From positions 77,684,459 to 77,748,458 of the forward strand of contig NC_080579.1 in NCBI RefSeq assembly GCF_029962835.1: a stretch of 64,000 nt of DNA. The letters run 5' to 3'. The notes beneath the pieces are model-generated. The model was given only the letters and a program-made list of their open reading frames with translations, did not search any database and was not told the origin of the DNA. Position 1 is the first letter of the stretch. Every line of letters starts with the position of its first letter. The stretch comes from Magnolia sinica (taxonomy: Eukaryota; Streptophyta; Magnoliopsida; Magnoliales; Magnoliaceae). The translations under genes were made by a program, and so were the position numbers. Below are positions 12,501 through 25,100 of this stretch, one piece after another.

Positions 12501-15500
12501 GCATGGATTTGACCCATCCAACCATCACATGGGACACATGCGTGGGGTCCACTGTGGTGTTCTATGCCATGGCCCACATGTGTGGGGTCATTTGTGGTGT
12601 TGTATGCCATGGCCCACATGCGTGGGGTCCACTGTGGTATCATATATGTATATATATATATTTTAAATTAAAAAAGTAGAAGTATTGTGTAGGTTACGCT
12701 ACACGCTACGAAGGGTTGAACGCTACGCAACACACTATCGCTATTTAAAGCACCGCTTTGAATATGCTTGCATCAATTCAGTTAGACAACGCATAGATTA
12801 GTACCCCATACAAAGAAAACCTATTATATGCACTTGTTTTTTGTAATGTTTTAATTTATAAGTGTGTATTGATGTCTTTTTTAACAATCATTGAAGTTTC
12901 ATTGAAAAATTCAACCAATTTCCCAATGTTTCCCCATGTTTCCAACAACAACGATACATTATGCGATACAACTGATATATCCCATGTGATAACCGATACG
13001 TATCCGTATCCCAAGGGTGCGATACGTAACACGATACCGATATTTCGAACACTGGGTGTAAGAAGGGCGGGCATGGCACACGAGCTCATGCTCTCTCGAA
13101 TGAAACCCTTTTCTAGGAGCTCATCAATCTGTCTCTTCAACTCTGCATGCTCCTTTGGATTCATTTTGTAATGAGGGAGGTTTGGTAGAGTCGCCCCGCT
13201 TCTAATTGCCAACTCTCTCCTGCGGTCTCAAGCCTCCCCTTATCTCTAGAAATTCCCTATACTCCCCAAGTTCAGCTGTTTTGCTTGGCTCACGGCAAAG
13301 AATATGATCCTTACAATCGACAACTTGCAGAAAAAAGGAATGCAACTCCCCAATAGGTGCCTATGTTGTATGGGAAATGAGGAGTCTATGGATCACTTGC
13401 TAGTCCATTGCCCATTCATATCTCTCATTTGGGACGATTTTCTATCGAGATTCAATGTGTTTGGATGCATGCCTCAATCTGCTTCTCTCTTACTGGATTA
13501 CTGGAATGGATTTAAGTTGGGCAAAAGAAAAACTACGGTATGGAAAATAGCTATCATCACTATCTGGTGGGTGGTGTGGAAGGAAAGAAATGAGAGATGC
13601 TTCAATAACTCTCAATCAACGGCTTCAGTCGTAGGATATTGGGCAAAGAACCTCATCATTGAATGGGCAACTATCATTCCTGATCTGTAGGGTTATGACT
13701 TCCAGTTCTTAGGACTCTAATTTTCTTTCCTCTCTTTCTGTTTTCTTTTCTTCTTTTCGTTTGTTTCTTTTTCTTTTCTGCTTCTGCCATCTCAGCAGTC
13801 TTTGTTGTTTTTCGCTCGTTTTTAATATAAGCTCGTTACTTCTAAAAAAAAAAAAATCAATGGCGTGCTGTATATCCCTCATAGGGGGAAGCTCATCTGG
13901 TAGATCCTCAGGAAAGACATCACGAAACTCATCCACTACCGGCATAACCTCAGTGGGTAACTCTACACTGGCCTTTGGTGCACTCTCCCTAGCCACAAGG
14001 GTGTACACTATCGAGTCCGACTCAGTCTCTCGCTCAAAGTCTTTGGCATTTAAAATATGGAGAAGCTTAGACTTGGACTTCAATTCCTTCAATTCTTTTG
14101 AACCACTCATACCACTCTGTGTAGTGGACTCCTTTCCAGTCGTGTTCTTGGGTGGAAGTGGATTTAGCTTGACTTTCTTGCCCTCAAATCAGAATGAACA
14201 CACATTTGAACGACCAAATATAGTGACATCCCTGTCATAGAGCTAGGGTCTACCTAGGATGATATGGCCAACATCCATGGGAACAACATCACACCAAAGT
14301 GTCTTTATATGATCCAAACTGAATATGAACAAGAAAATGGTGTGGACTAGAATGGAAGTTTTATCAACCCAAGACACTCTATAGGGTTGAGGATGGGCTT
14401 CAAGCTTCAAGCCCAAACGGTTCACAGTTTTAGTTAATGCCACGTTGGCACAACTACCACTATTTACGATCATCTTGCAGCTTTTATCACCACATTTTGC
14501 GTAAGTATAGAAGATCGTGTTGCAGCGCCAATCGTTGGTATTCTTGGTTTGTGTAAAGGCGCAACGCACAACTGCAAGGGTTGCAGACTTTTGCGCTCCC
14601 TCTTCCTCATTACCAGGGGTTTCTGCTGGCTCATATTCTTCCTCTTCACCGTCACTTTCTGGGGGCACTACTTCTACTTGCCCATCAATAAGGAACACCT
14701 TGGTGCCCTCTTTCGTGCCAGACTGGTGGGCAAAGTGACCAAACCCCTGACATCTAAAACACCTAGTCACATCACTTTTGCGCGAGCTAAACCCAACAAC
14801 TCCTGTACCCTCATCATCCTTGGTCCTCCAGTGCTGGGCTTAGCCCTAAAAGGGTTGGCTTTAGCGTCAGAATTATGAAACTCAAACCGTCTTCCCACAA
14901 ATGCTTTGAGGTATTGCTCAACCTCCAACACTACTTGATACATATGTTCAAGAGTATCTATGTCTTTGGCGAGCAACTCTCTTAATGTCAGAATGGAGGC
15001 CCGTCTTAAATTGAGCAAGAGTGAGTACGACATCCTCTTCAACTTTACATCGGGTCAAGTACTTTTCGAACTTCTCAATGTATTCAGTCACACTCATGGA
15101 ACATTGTCGAAGAGACTGTCATTCCTTAACCAACCTCAAGTGATAGGAGAAAGGGAAATACTTTTCCTTAAGAGTTTCTTTCATTTCTCCCCAATGGACT
15201 ATTGGGGGCTCCCTCGACCTTTCTTTCTTTCGCTCCACAGTAGCCCAAAACCTCTTTGCTTGGCCCACAAGCTTCATCTTGGCAAATCGGACTCAACGAG
15301 CATCCGGCATGTCATACCACTCAAAATAATGGTCCATATCCGCCAACTAATCTAGAAAAGTTTTAGGGTCCAAGTGACCATCAAACGTAGGGGCCTCTAC
15401 TTTAACTCCCTTGAGGAGTTGCCCATCTGGGTCATAATGATCATGATACCCCTTGTAGGGTAGGTGCATGGGTGCGCCCCCATGACCTATTCCTTGGCCA

Positions 15501-18500
15501 CCCCCATTCCTTTGTGTATCCTCCTGATCACCTGCTTGAGATTGAGCATCTTCCCCAATGGTGGGATTTGCCCAGGTGAAGGTTTCTAGTTGGGTAACAC
15601 ACGTATTAAGCTGTTCAAAGTGTTGGTCAATATGTTGTTCTAAGCGCCTACCCAAATACTCAAATTACCGGGTTATGTTGTTCATTGATTCTTGCAATTG
15701 CTGCATGTTTAACGTAGGGTGCAAACCAAAACCACGACCAATATGTGTGGGCATACAACCACTCACTCAACTCAAAGACCCTCTAATACAAGTATATGCG
15801 TCTAAATGGGACTAAATGATCCTATATGACTCTATATGAGGGAAACTACACAACGCTACTAAAATTCCAATAATATAACTGCCCATATAAATTGTTAACA
15901 AAAAATTCAGCAGCACATATTGTAAATGATGGGTCCTAAACAGCCCTATATGATGAGACTCGATGCAAAATAGACATAAATAAACTAAACTCTAAACATG
16001 CAATGCATTCCCCTATGAAAAACCTAAGCTCTGATATCAAATTTGATGCAAGTCATGAAATTAAATATGACATGTAAGATTTCAAGCTTTAAAGCATACT
16101 AATTTTAAACAATCATAAAATTTCACGTCCCACATACGATCAAACATTCAATAAGGGGAATCTACGGGGGGTCCAAGCCTACACAAGTTTAGGGTTGGAT
16201 CAAATAAAATTATAAACCAAACAATACCCAATGCAGTGTAAGATTCATCCAATCTTGCAAAGGATTGTTCCCCAATTCAAGAGATTCACCGTGTTTCAAT
16301 TCAGGGAAAAATCTAGGGTTTGCAAAAGTTGGAAATACTTGGAATTTGGGATTATCTAGGGTTAGAGTTGGGGTTTTAAGGCGAGAGAGGAGAGAAATAG
16401 AAGAAATTCAGAACCTGAGAAGATCCACGCGTGTGGACAGCCACCTGGCCCAGGTGCACGTGAGTGAATCCCTGTCCGCACATGTGTGGGGCCCACGGAA
16501 CTGGAAAGCATCACCTAGGGTGTGGTCAGCTAGGGGAGGCCCACTCTCACACCAAATTTCGTGTCAATCCGTCGCCTGGTGTGTGCGTGGTGCTCCACCG
16601 AAGTTTCAGCCCCTCTAGTGGGCCAGAATCTGAAAGTCTGTTGTGGAGGAGAAATTGGGCACACAAAAAAAGGTGAATTTGAAGATGGGAGGGCTGTGGA
16701 AGATCATGGAAGTGGGGAGTAGGAGGTGGGACGATTTGGGATAGTTGTAGCTTCGCACCACGGTAGTTAGCCCTTCGAGGAAGGGAGGGTTTTGCACCCA
16801 ATTAGCTTCTTCAACTCAAAGGGATAAAGAAGAAGAAAAAGCGCTGAATTTTATTCATAAACTTTAATGAAAAATACCTACACGGGGTTGCCTATTTATA
16901 AGAAACCCTAAATCCGAAAAGCTGTGCCATGTGCGCACACTAATACTTAGAAGTAACAAAAATAACAACTAATCTACGCAAGCAAAACCGTTCATGATGC
17001 TTCTAATGATGATAATAAACAAAACTCAAAATCCTAGATCATCTAGGGTAGTGGGCCACGCTCATAAGACCCAATGGTGAAATCCACATGATGATCGGGT
17101 CCACTCCAATGCTCCATAGCGCAACCCCCTAACTAAGAGGTCCTCCATAGATGTCGTCGTCGATCCAGATCGATAGTGGGGCCTCCCTCATCCTTGAGTA
17201 AGTGCGTAGGGTGGGGGGCGTGCGCGTGCGCATGATGTCCCTATCAATTGGTTCTATGGTACCCCTACCTATGTGGCAGTTTTTGTTCGATTGGTTAGTC
17301 ATAAGAGGGTGTTGACCATCGATAATCTCCAACGAAGGTGCCTAGTTCTTCCAAACATTTGTCTTCTTTGTATGGTGAATGTGGAGTTAATCCATCATTT
17401 ATTCATCCATTGTCCTTTCACTCGCAAGGCCTGTGACTTGTTCCTGGCTGAGTTTGATATGTCTTGGGTCACGCCGGCATCGGTGGATATGCTTTTATGC
17501 ATGGTATGGTGGTGGTGCTGGAAAAGCTGGGAAAGCTGTTGGGGGCATCGTCATTATGGCCATCTTCTAGGCTATTTGGAGGGAGAAATGAGCGATGCTT
17601 TCAGAATAGGGGGAACTCATGGATAGAGTGATGGGAGTAGTCAAAGGTTTTGTGAAGACTTGGGCTCCTTTTATCCTTGCAGCTTAGGCTGCTTCTGCTT
17701 CCTTTTGTTTGTGTTTTTTTTGCGATGTATTCTTTTCCTGCTTTCGGCGAGTTTATTAATGAATTTTGTTGCCTCTCAAAAAGAAAGAAAGAAAAAGAAA
17801 AAAAGAAAAAAAAAAGGGACCAATAGACCTTGTCATATGCCTTCAGTAGACATCAGCAATCTTTTAATACTTTCCACTGAAGCTAATTTTGTTCTGGAAT
17901 ATTCCACTTCTTTCTTTCCACATGATGATGTAATCATGTAAGGCAACTTTTCCACAGAGCATTCCCTTTGGGGTAAATGCCCCCCTGACCAACCGCTGAT
18001 GAGGTCCTTCAGTGACAGATTCTCTCTCACCAGGGGCCAATGAAGAAATGGATGATCGACAAATTCTTCCTTTTCTGTGCTGGGATTCTTTTCCTTAAGC
18101 TTATCCACATAAAGATTTTATTAGCACAGCCAACCAAAGATTAGATTCTCGGATGGATATTTTCCCACATATTAGCACAACTGGTCTCATTTCAACCCCT
18201 TATAATATTGAAGAAAGCTTTCGAAGAGAAGCATCTGTTCTTTTGCTTTCCAAATCTTTCGATCCGGCTTCCTAGTACTAATGAACACATCTTTTAAGAT
18301 CCCTACCAACCTCCTGAAACACAAAATTTCCTCATCTTTCAGATTTCAACAAAAAGTGATATTTGACCTACGCGTTGCCTCAGTATTGAACTTGCAAGGT
18401 AGATTGGAGGTGAGAAGAGGACATCAGAGAATGTGGAGTGTCCTCCTTGAATGAACACATCTTTTAAGATCCCTACCAACCTCCTGAAACACAAAATTTC

Positions 18501-19139
18501 CTCATCTTTCAGATTTCAACAAAAAGTGATATTTGACCTACGCGTTGCCTCAGTATTGAACTTGCAAGGTAGACTGGAGGTGAGAAGAGGACATCAGAGA
18601 ATGTGGAGTGTCCTCCTTGAAATAGTATTCTGTAATTGCATTATGTAGATGATAATATTCTTTTCTTTTCTTTTTCTTTTTCTTTTTTTTTAAATTTTTT
18701 TTATTTTAATGATGTACCAGGAGATGATTACAACTGATATAAACTCTCTCTAGCATAGCCATCAACAAATGTATTACATTAGTTACCTCTACAACATAAT
18801 TGCAGAATATCTATTGGTCTGGTATCATGTCCATCTCTACCACAAACTCAGATCTGCTTACTTTCCTCTTTGCAGAACTCAGAAGGAGAATGTCCAATAT
18901 TCATGAGAGCACATCATCTCCAAGCCATGTGAGCTATCTTTATCTGCTTTCTTGTAAAAATTTAGTGCATGATACACATGGTATTCAAAATCGGTTACTT
19001 AATGGCCGTTACGTAATGGTAACGGTCATAACCGTTACACGTCATGGGGCCGAAACAGCTGTAAAGTCTGTTACAGAAAAAAACAGTCTGTAACAGCCCC
19101 ATAATGGCCCTGTAACAGTCTTGTAACAGTTTTTTTCAA

Positions 19140-19171
<32 letters not shown>

Positions 19172-22100
19172 AGAAAAAGAAGAAGAGCCGTAACAGCCGG
19201 TATGGGGGCCATAACAGCTGGTATGGCCCATATCATAACGGTAACAGTGGTGGCCATTACGGCCACTGTTACCGTTATAGAACACCTTGATGATACAGCT
19301 TCATGAAGGATCATTTGTTTCACAATATGCACAAATGAATGTTTCTTTCATATCAGCATCAGCATCAGCTTCAGAATAGCCTTGTCCTTGAAATAAGCAT
19401 CAGTGTATCACTTCAGCATAGCCTTGTCCCAGCTATTTGGGGTTAGCAAAAAATCTCACAGTAGCTTAGTAGAACTTCAATGACCAGCTGCCCACCTGAG
19501 ATGAACTCTCCTACACCCAGGTTAGAGATCAGCTGGTGCAATTTCTACCAGGCAGAGTTCAATGCATGCTTTTTACTTTCAAATATAATTTTAAATTAGA
19601 ACTGGTTTCAGGAAGTATCTAGCCGATGTGAAATACTGATGTAGTTTGTCCTTGATCTACATTTATGATATAAACTTTTCTGTTTCTCATGAACATTTTG
19701 TAGACGAGAGCTTCAAAAGGAGTTGAATTTGAACTAGAGATACTCGAGGCAGAGTACTCTGTCATATGTGATAAAATTGGGCAATTGAAAGAGAAGGTTA
19801 GATTATTACTTTGTTCCATATACATGATATGCGCATGCATAGTATTTATATTTATTCTTGTTTGTTCTTTGATGGTCATATGTTGTAGTGTTTCCCAGAA
19901 GCATTGGTGAATGTTTGGCTATTATGTCAATTTATGTATTGGCAAGACTCAGCAAGTTGGCTTGAGTCGCTTGAGACATGAGTCAATTTTTAGGCACAAC
20001 TTAATTTACTTGGAATCTGAAAAAAAGTTGATGAAGTATTTCAATAACTGCATAGTTGTCCTCAATCCAATTGACCTTTTGAGTTATCTCTTGTAGTTGC
20101 TCTCGTGAAATCTGCAAACAAGACTTTCAAGTTCCATTCAACTCTTCTAACTCTTTCAAAAATGTATAATTTTGCATGCCCAAAATTCTAATTAAGTTGG
20201 TCATTATTTAAATGTCTTCTGCTGTCTCATAAAAAGAAGTTTTAAAAAAAAAGTTGAAGTTGTCTGTTCTTTTCATCTTGATAAAATCTCCAAACAGTTG
20301 CCCACTCATGCAACTTTGTCTTGAAAGTTGAAACCCTCTAATTTGATTTTCATCTCTGTTCATTTAAAAATATAAAATTTCAGGAACACTTTCCAGAGAG
20401 GTGATGAGAATGTCTTGAACATCAGCACCCGAAATTATCTCAACTAATTCTCATTCATGCATGTCACCATGTGAAGTAATCATACATACAATGGGGCCAA
20501 TCATAGATGGAAAACTGTACTAAGCTTGCCATTGAGTTGACCCTGAACTGCCTACAGGCGATTTATTGGGCAGCTTGAATTCCATCTAGTCAGTGTGATT
20601 TTTGCTCAGAGGAGCATGGACTCCATTAGTTTACAGTTATAATGCCCATGTATAGGCTGCTTGTGTGGTGGAGATTGGTGCCAAGCCACTACTTGGCATG
20701 GAGAGATCATAACCTGAGTACCTGACTGCCATTACCAGTTCCTAAGAGTCCAACTTGGTAGGTCGATGATTGGTGAGCTGTATGTGGAGCTGCCAGACTA
20801 TTTTAAAACTGAATTACTGGGAGAAGGCTAAGATGATCATGATGAGTGTTGGCTGTTACTCTCTATTCAAGAAAGATAATTTTGAATTGTGATCATTTAG
20901 GCAACTTGGTCACAAACGAGTTCAAATGAGGCAACAAGTTAATGATATCTAAGAACATGACTATCAAATTTCATACTATTCTAAATTCAACTTTCAGTAG
21001 CGTACGTCTAATTAACACATGGAAAGTTTGTGTTTTTTTCCCCTTTAGTGATTTTTCACAACTCTCTCTCTCTCTCTCTAAATTTCTGACTACTTTCAAG
21101 CAAAAACTTTAAATAGAAAACACAAGTAGATCAAGTACTCAACTGAGCCTTGAGTGGACTCAACTCAAACCTTCATCAAGTTGAGTTTTGAATTTCCTTA
21201 CTCTGATGAAGTCATGTAGAAAGTTTACTAGGTTCATTGAACTCTTATAGACTCGTATGTGCACCAGTGGACTGATTTGTGCACATCCTCATTTTTCTTA
21301 TGCTAGTTATGAACACATGCCAATTTACATGGGTAGTTTATTTAGTGATTGATACAGGACAATTAACCATTTGCTCTAAAGGCTCGAACTGATAGAGCAT
21401 GGCAAATTAATCCCTTTATCTCATTGCCCAGGCCCCAAATCCATGGGTTAGGTACTCGGCCGAACCCTCCTCGTGCGCCCCAAATCCATGGGTTCCATCC
21501 TCTCATGGGCCCCAAATCACATGGGTTCCGCCTCACATGAGCCCCAAATCACAAGGGTTCCTTGGGCTGCCCACCTTGAGTATGCCCCTGCATCCCACAG
21601 GCCACCCCACTCGAGCCCAGTGTGAAAATTCCCTTGCATTAATCACCCTCGGTGAGGAGTCTTGAACACAAGATCTCCTGCTCTGATACCAATTTGATGA
21701 TGCAGGACAATTAACCATTTGTTCTAAAAGCTCAAACTGATAGAGCATAGCAAATTAATCCATTTACCTCATTAGCCCAAGCCCCAAATCCATGGGTTAT
21801 GTCCTTGACCAAACCCTCCTCGTGGGCCCCAAATCCATGAGTTCCACCCCCTTGTGGGCCCCAAATCACATGGGTTTCGCCTCACACGAGCCACCCACCT
21901 CACATGGGCCCCAAACCACATGGGTCCTCGAGTGTGCCCTTGCATCTCACATGCCACCCCACTCGAGCTCAGTATGAAAATGCCCCTGCATTAGCGACAG
22001 TCTTCATTAACAATGTCAATGTTTGTGTGCAACATACATATGGAAGTTATAGTATGTGCAAAGAGGGATCTGTTTCCCTTGTGCTATATTTAAAGGTAGA

Positions 22101-25100
22101 CCAATCATGACCAAAATATTCAGCAAAGTTGAAATAATGACACACTTGGAGGTGGCAATATATTCAAAATGAGGACCTAATCCTTGTTGTTTTTGCCTAT
22201 GTAATTAAAATATCGAGAGAATTCCCATAGTCTGTGACTGTTTCAAAATTCCCTGTTCATTGAGGGTGAAAAGACTGAGGATTTGTAAGAAACAGGAATT
22301 TGTATCCTTCAAAAAAAAAGAAAAAAGAAAAAAAAGAATTGGAATTTGTAAAAAAACCAACTACTGTGACATCCTGAGGATTTCTCCCCACTTAGGAGGT
22401 GTTTGGTTACTGGTTTTTTTATATTCCTGGGCTTATAATTCTCTGGTTTTTATGAAGAAAAAAAAAAGTATGCTTCACACTTTTTGGTTGGGTTTTGCAT
22501 TCCCCAAGAATTCCATTACCCAGATTTATCTCAAAAAACTTGTGGAAAACCCAGGGAGTTGAGCAGAATTTCCCAGGTTTTCCCAGAAAACCCAGTCTAG
22601 CAACCAAACAAAATTTAATCATTTCCTAGGAAATACTAGGCCAACCCTAACATTCTCCAGGAACCTAAAAACCAGGGAATGAATTCCCCCAAACAGGGCT
22701 AGCATAACCTTTTGCCATGTTGAGGTCACAACGGTCATTCCATGTAGAGTGCATTCATGTACGATTTTCCATTTTGAGTACTAAATGACAATGATTTGGA
22801 ATTGTCTTATTACTCAAATAAAGCTCATTTCAACCAGCCATAGCCTTGGTGTACTGCCCCATTCCTGATATACCACATGCGGCTACTAAGTCTCTTATTC
22901 TATATCATGTTAGAATCATGGATTTTTAACAGGTATTGGGTGGGACCGAAGAAATTGGTTTGTCATATACTATTGCCTGAAACTGATTCTTTTGCTTCCT
23001 TTCCCATGCGAGATCCAGGCAAAGAAGCTAGAAGAAAACACTGAGATGATAAGGAAAGAGATAGAGGATCCAACTGAAGTAGAAGTTGAACTAAAGAAAA
23101 GGCTCGCGCAGCTAACTGACCATTTGATACAGAAACAAGCACAGGTTAGGTTATCTACTATGCATAAAATCTTCATCAAAGGGGGTCATTATAGGAATAT
23201 GGCTGCTCAAAATTTTTTTGTTCTTTCATGTGGATTGTATGGAATATCGTATATCATGTTTGTGGTATCACTTGTTTATATTGCATTTCTAGTATCCTAT
23301 GGATGCATCTATGTTGCGTTTCTGATATGGCTGGCAATGGGCAGGGCCGGGCCCAAGCAAAATCAATATTTTGAATAGGTTCAGCCCAGTAAGCCCATGA
23401 CTAGTTCAAAATCCAGGCCTGAGGCCCGAGGCCCACCCATTGCCAGGCCTAGTTTCTGATGTCTTTCTTGTGCATGTTTGTTTGAATATAGTTCCCATAT
23501 ATTTAGGGCCTATGAGAATGGAATCGGATTTGGATCGATCATGCTTAGAACTGGCAACAGGTGGGCTGTAGTTGGTTGAGGCCTGGATTCTGAACTAGTC
23601 GGGTCTGGCCTATCAGAAGTCGATCTGTTCAGCAGTTGATGAGCTGGGTCTATTTAAGAAAATTAATTTTACAGAAGTGAGCTGTTCGGCACATCCTGCA
23701 AATTGCAGATGGCTGGATGTGCTAAATGTTCCCATTTGCAACATGCATCCCAAAATGAGAATGTGGTGGTAATGGGAGCAAGGTGTTCCGTATCCATTAC
23801 AATATGCCTGTAAAGGCCAATACATATGAGTAACGGCCGTGACCGTTACACGATACGGGAGGTGAAATGGGGTAGTTTTTTTGGGACCGTATTAGCCGTT
23901 AAGGGGGGCATAACGGCTGTTACCTCTATAACGGTTGAAAAAACAGTCACTTTTTTCTATTTGAATTCATTTTTCTCCTCAAATTTTCACTTTTCTCATT
24001 TCAAAAAAAAAATTCTACATAATTCTACAACAGATTTTGACTACTTTTACTATAGTTTTTAGGATTGAAACTGTAAATTGAAGTGATTTGGGCGAAGAGA
24101 AGCTCTGAGGGCAATTTTTCAGAAAATCGAAAAAAGTGGTATTTATGCCTTTTTTTTATGATTTCTAGTCCTAATCCTTGATTGTGATGTATAAATATTA
24201 GAGACATGTAACCATATTCATAAATTCACTAGACAACCATATACAACACTCTTATTAACGAGTGAACCGTTATGCTACCATAAACATGTTCAAAACAGAA
24301 AACAATACATATTTGGAATATTTACATTATTCTGAATTTTCTAAATATTTTTCCAGAATTTTTCGGTCAATTTTTTTTAAAAAAAACCATTACAGGGGTT
24401 GTAATGGTTGTTACATCCCTGTATCAGCCATTACGGCCAATACCCATATCGGTAACGGTGCTGACTATTATGACTGCCGTTACCAATACAGAATACCTTG
24501 AATCGGAAAGACTCACCAATCTCATTCAGAGCAATCGGCTGATGCATGCTAGTCTACGTTTGGTGGACATTACAAACAAGCAGTTATGAAACGAAAAAAG
24601 AAACTGATCGAGTTTATGATTATTTGCCAGGTCGAGGCCCTCACTTCAGAGAAAGCGATGCTACTGTTTAGACTAGAGGTATAAAGGCAGGGTCAGAAGC
24701 AGCTTTATCCATTCCACTTTTGTGATCTTTTCGCATCGGTTTACACCTTGTAATTCAATGTTCAATCATTTCCTTGCAGACTGTCTCCAGATTGCTCGAA
24801 GAAAGCAAGTCGTCATCGCAGCTGGTTGATTGGGTGGGCCCATCAGCAAGGGACGATATAGAAGCTGGGAAGTGGGAACCGTCTGATCTGAATCTGAGAC
24901 CACTGCTCAGGGACAGAATCCGATCTGGGGGGCAGCACTTGGGGTCGATCCTTCGACAGTTGGATGCACTCTTTTCTGCGGGTGTTGTGTTCCTGAGGAG
25001 GAACCCTGCCGCCCAAATGTGGGCACTGATTTATCTTGTATGCCTTCATTTGTGGGTCATGTATATTCTCGTGTCGCATTCCCAAGTGTCGGATGAGGTG

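Larger units (their letters stand above)
10809..13054. mobile_element. hAT-like non-autonomous element (H1), nested in G1 pol
   Basis: Inserted in the gypsy RT. The 8-bp target duplication is GGTGTAAG (10801-10808 and 13055-13062). Inverted ends are CAGTGTTTTAAATATCG and, at the other end, its near-complement CGATATTTCGAACACTG. The interior is rich in ATATCCCA/CGATATATC motifs. The 8-bp duplication and CAG start fit hAT. It is enlarged by a second insertion (11249-12755) and a 382-bp tandem duplication. Confidence 0.88.
8680..14110 (-). pseudogene. G1 pol: RT, RNase H, integrase (interrupted)
   Basis: RT starts at 14110-13860 ([20 protein letters not shown]). It continues at 13202-13063 ([20 protein letters not shown]) and, after the hAT-like insertion, at 10800-10150 ([20 protein letters not shown]; catalytic YFDD at 10478-10467). 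RNase H follows at about 10130-9700 ([14 protein letters not shown]). Integrase has the HHCC zinc finger ([14 protein letters not shown], then CRTCQ) and MDFVLGLP. The second catalytic aspartate block reads VSNRDVRF where the family has SDRD, and a frameshift follows YHPQTDGQT. Enzymatically dead. Confidence 0.88.
6909..17246 (-). mobile_element. Ty3/gypsy chromovirus-type LTR retrotransposon, pol-bearing but dead (G1)
   Basis: Complete boundaries: 1203-bp LTRs at 6909-8111 and 16044-17246, each TGATG..CATCA, and 5-bp target duplication ATTGG (6904-6908, 17247-17251). On the - strand the order is PBS, gag, protease, RT, RNase H, integrase, a chromodomain-like C-terminus, then a purine tract next to the 3' LTR. 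The coding region has many stops and frameshifts and two insertions: a LINE tail at 13203-13858 and a hAT-like element at 10809-13054. The LTRs differ at about nine of their first 130 bases by eye, so the insertion is not young. It landed inside LINE L-D within the golgin intron. Confidence 0.93.

Noticed and set aside
23146-23378. Open frame continuing past the golgin exon with hydrophobic residues
   Set aside because: It reads through a good GTTAGG donor into intron sequence; phase and homology favour splicing to 24631.
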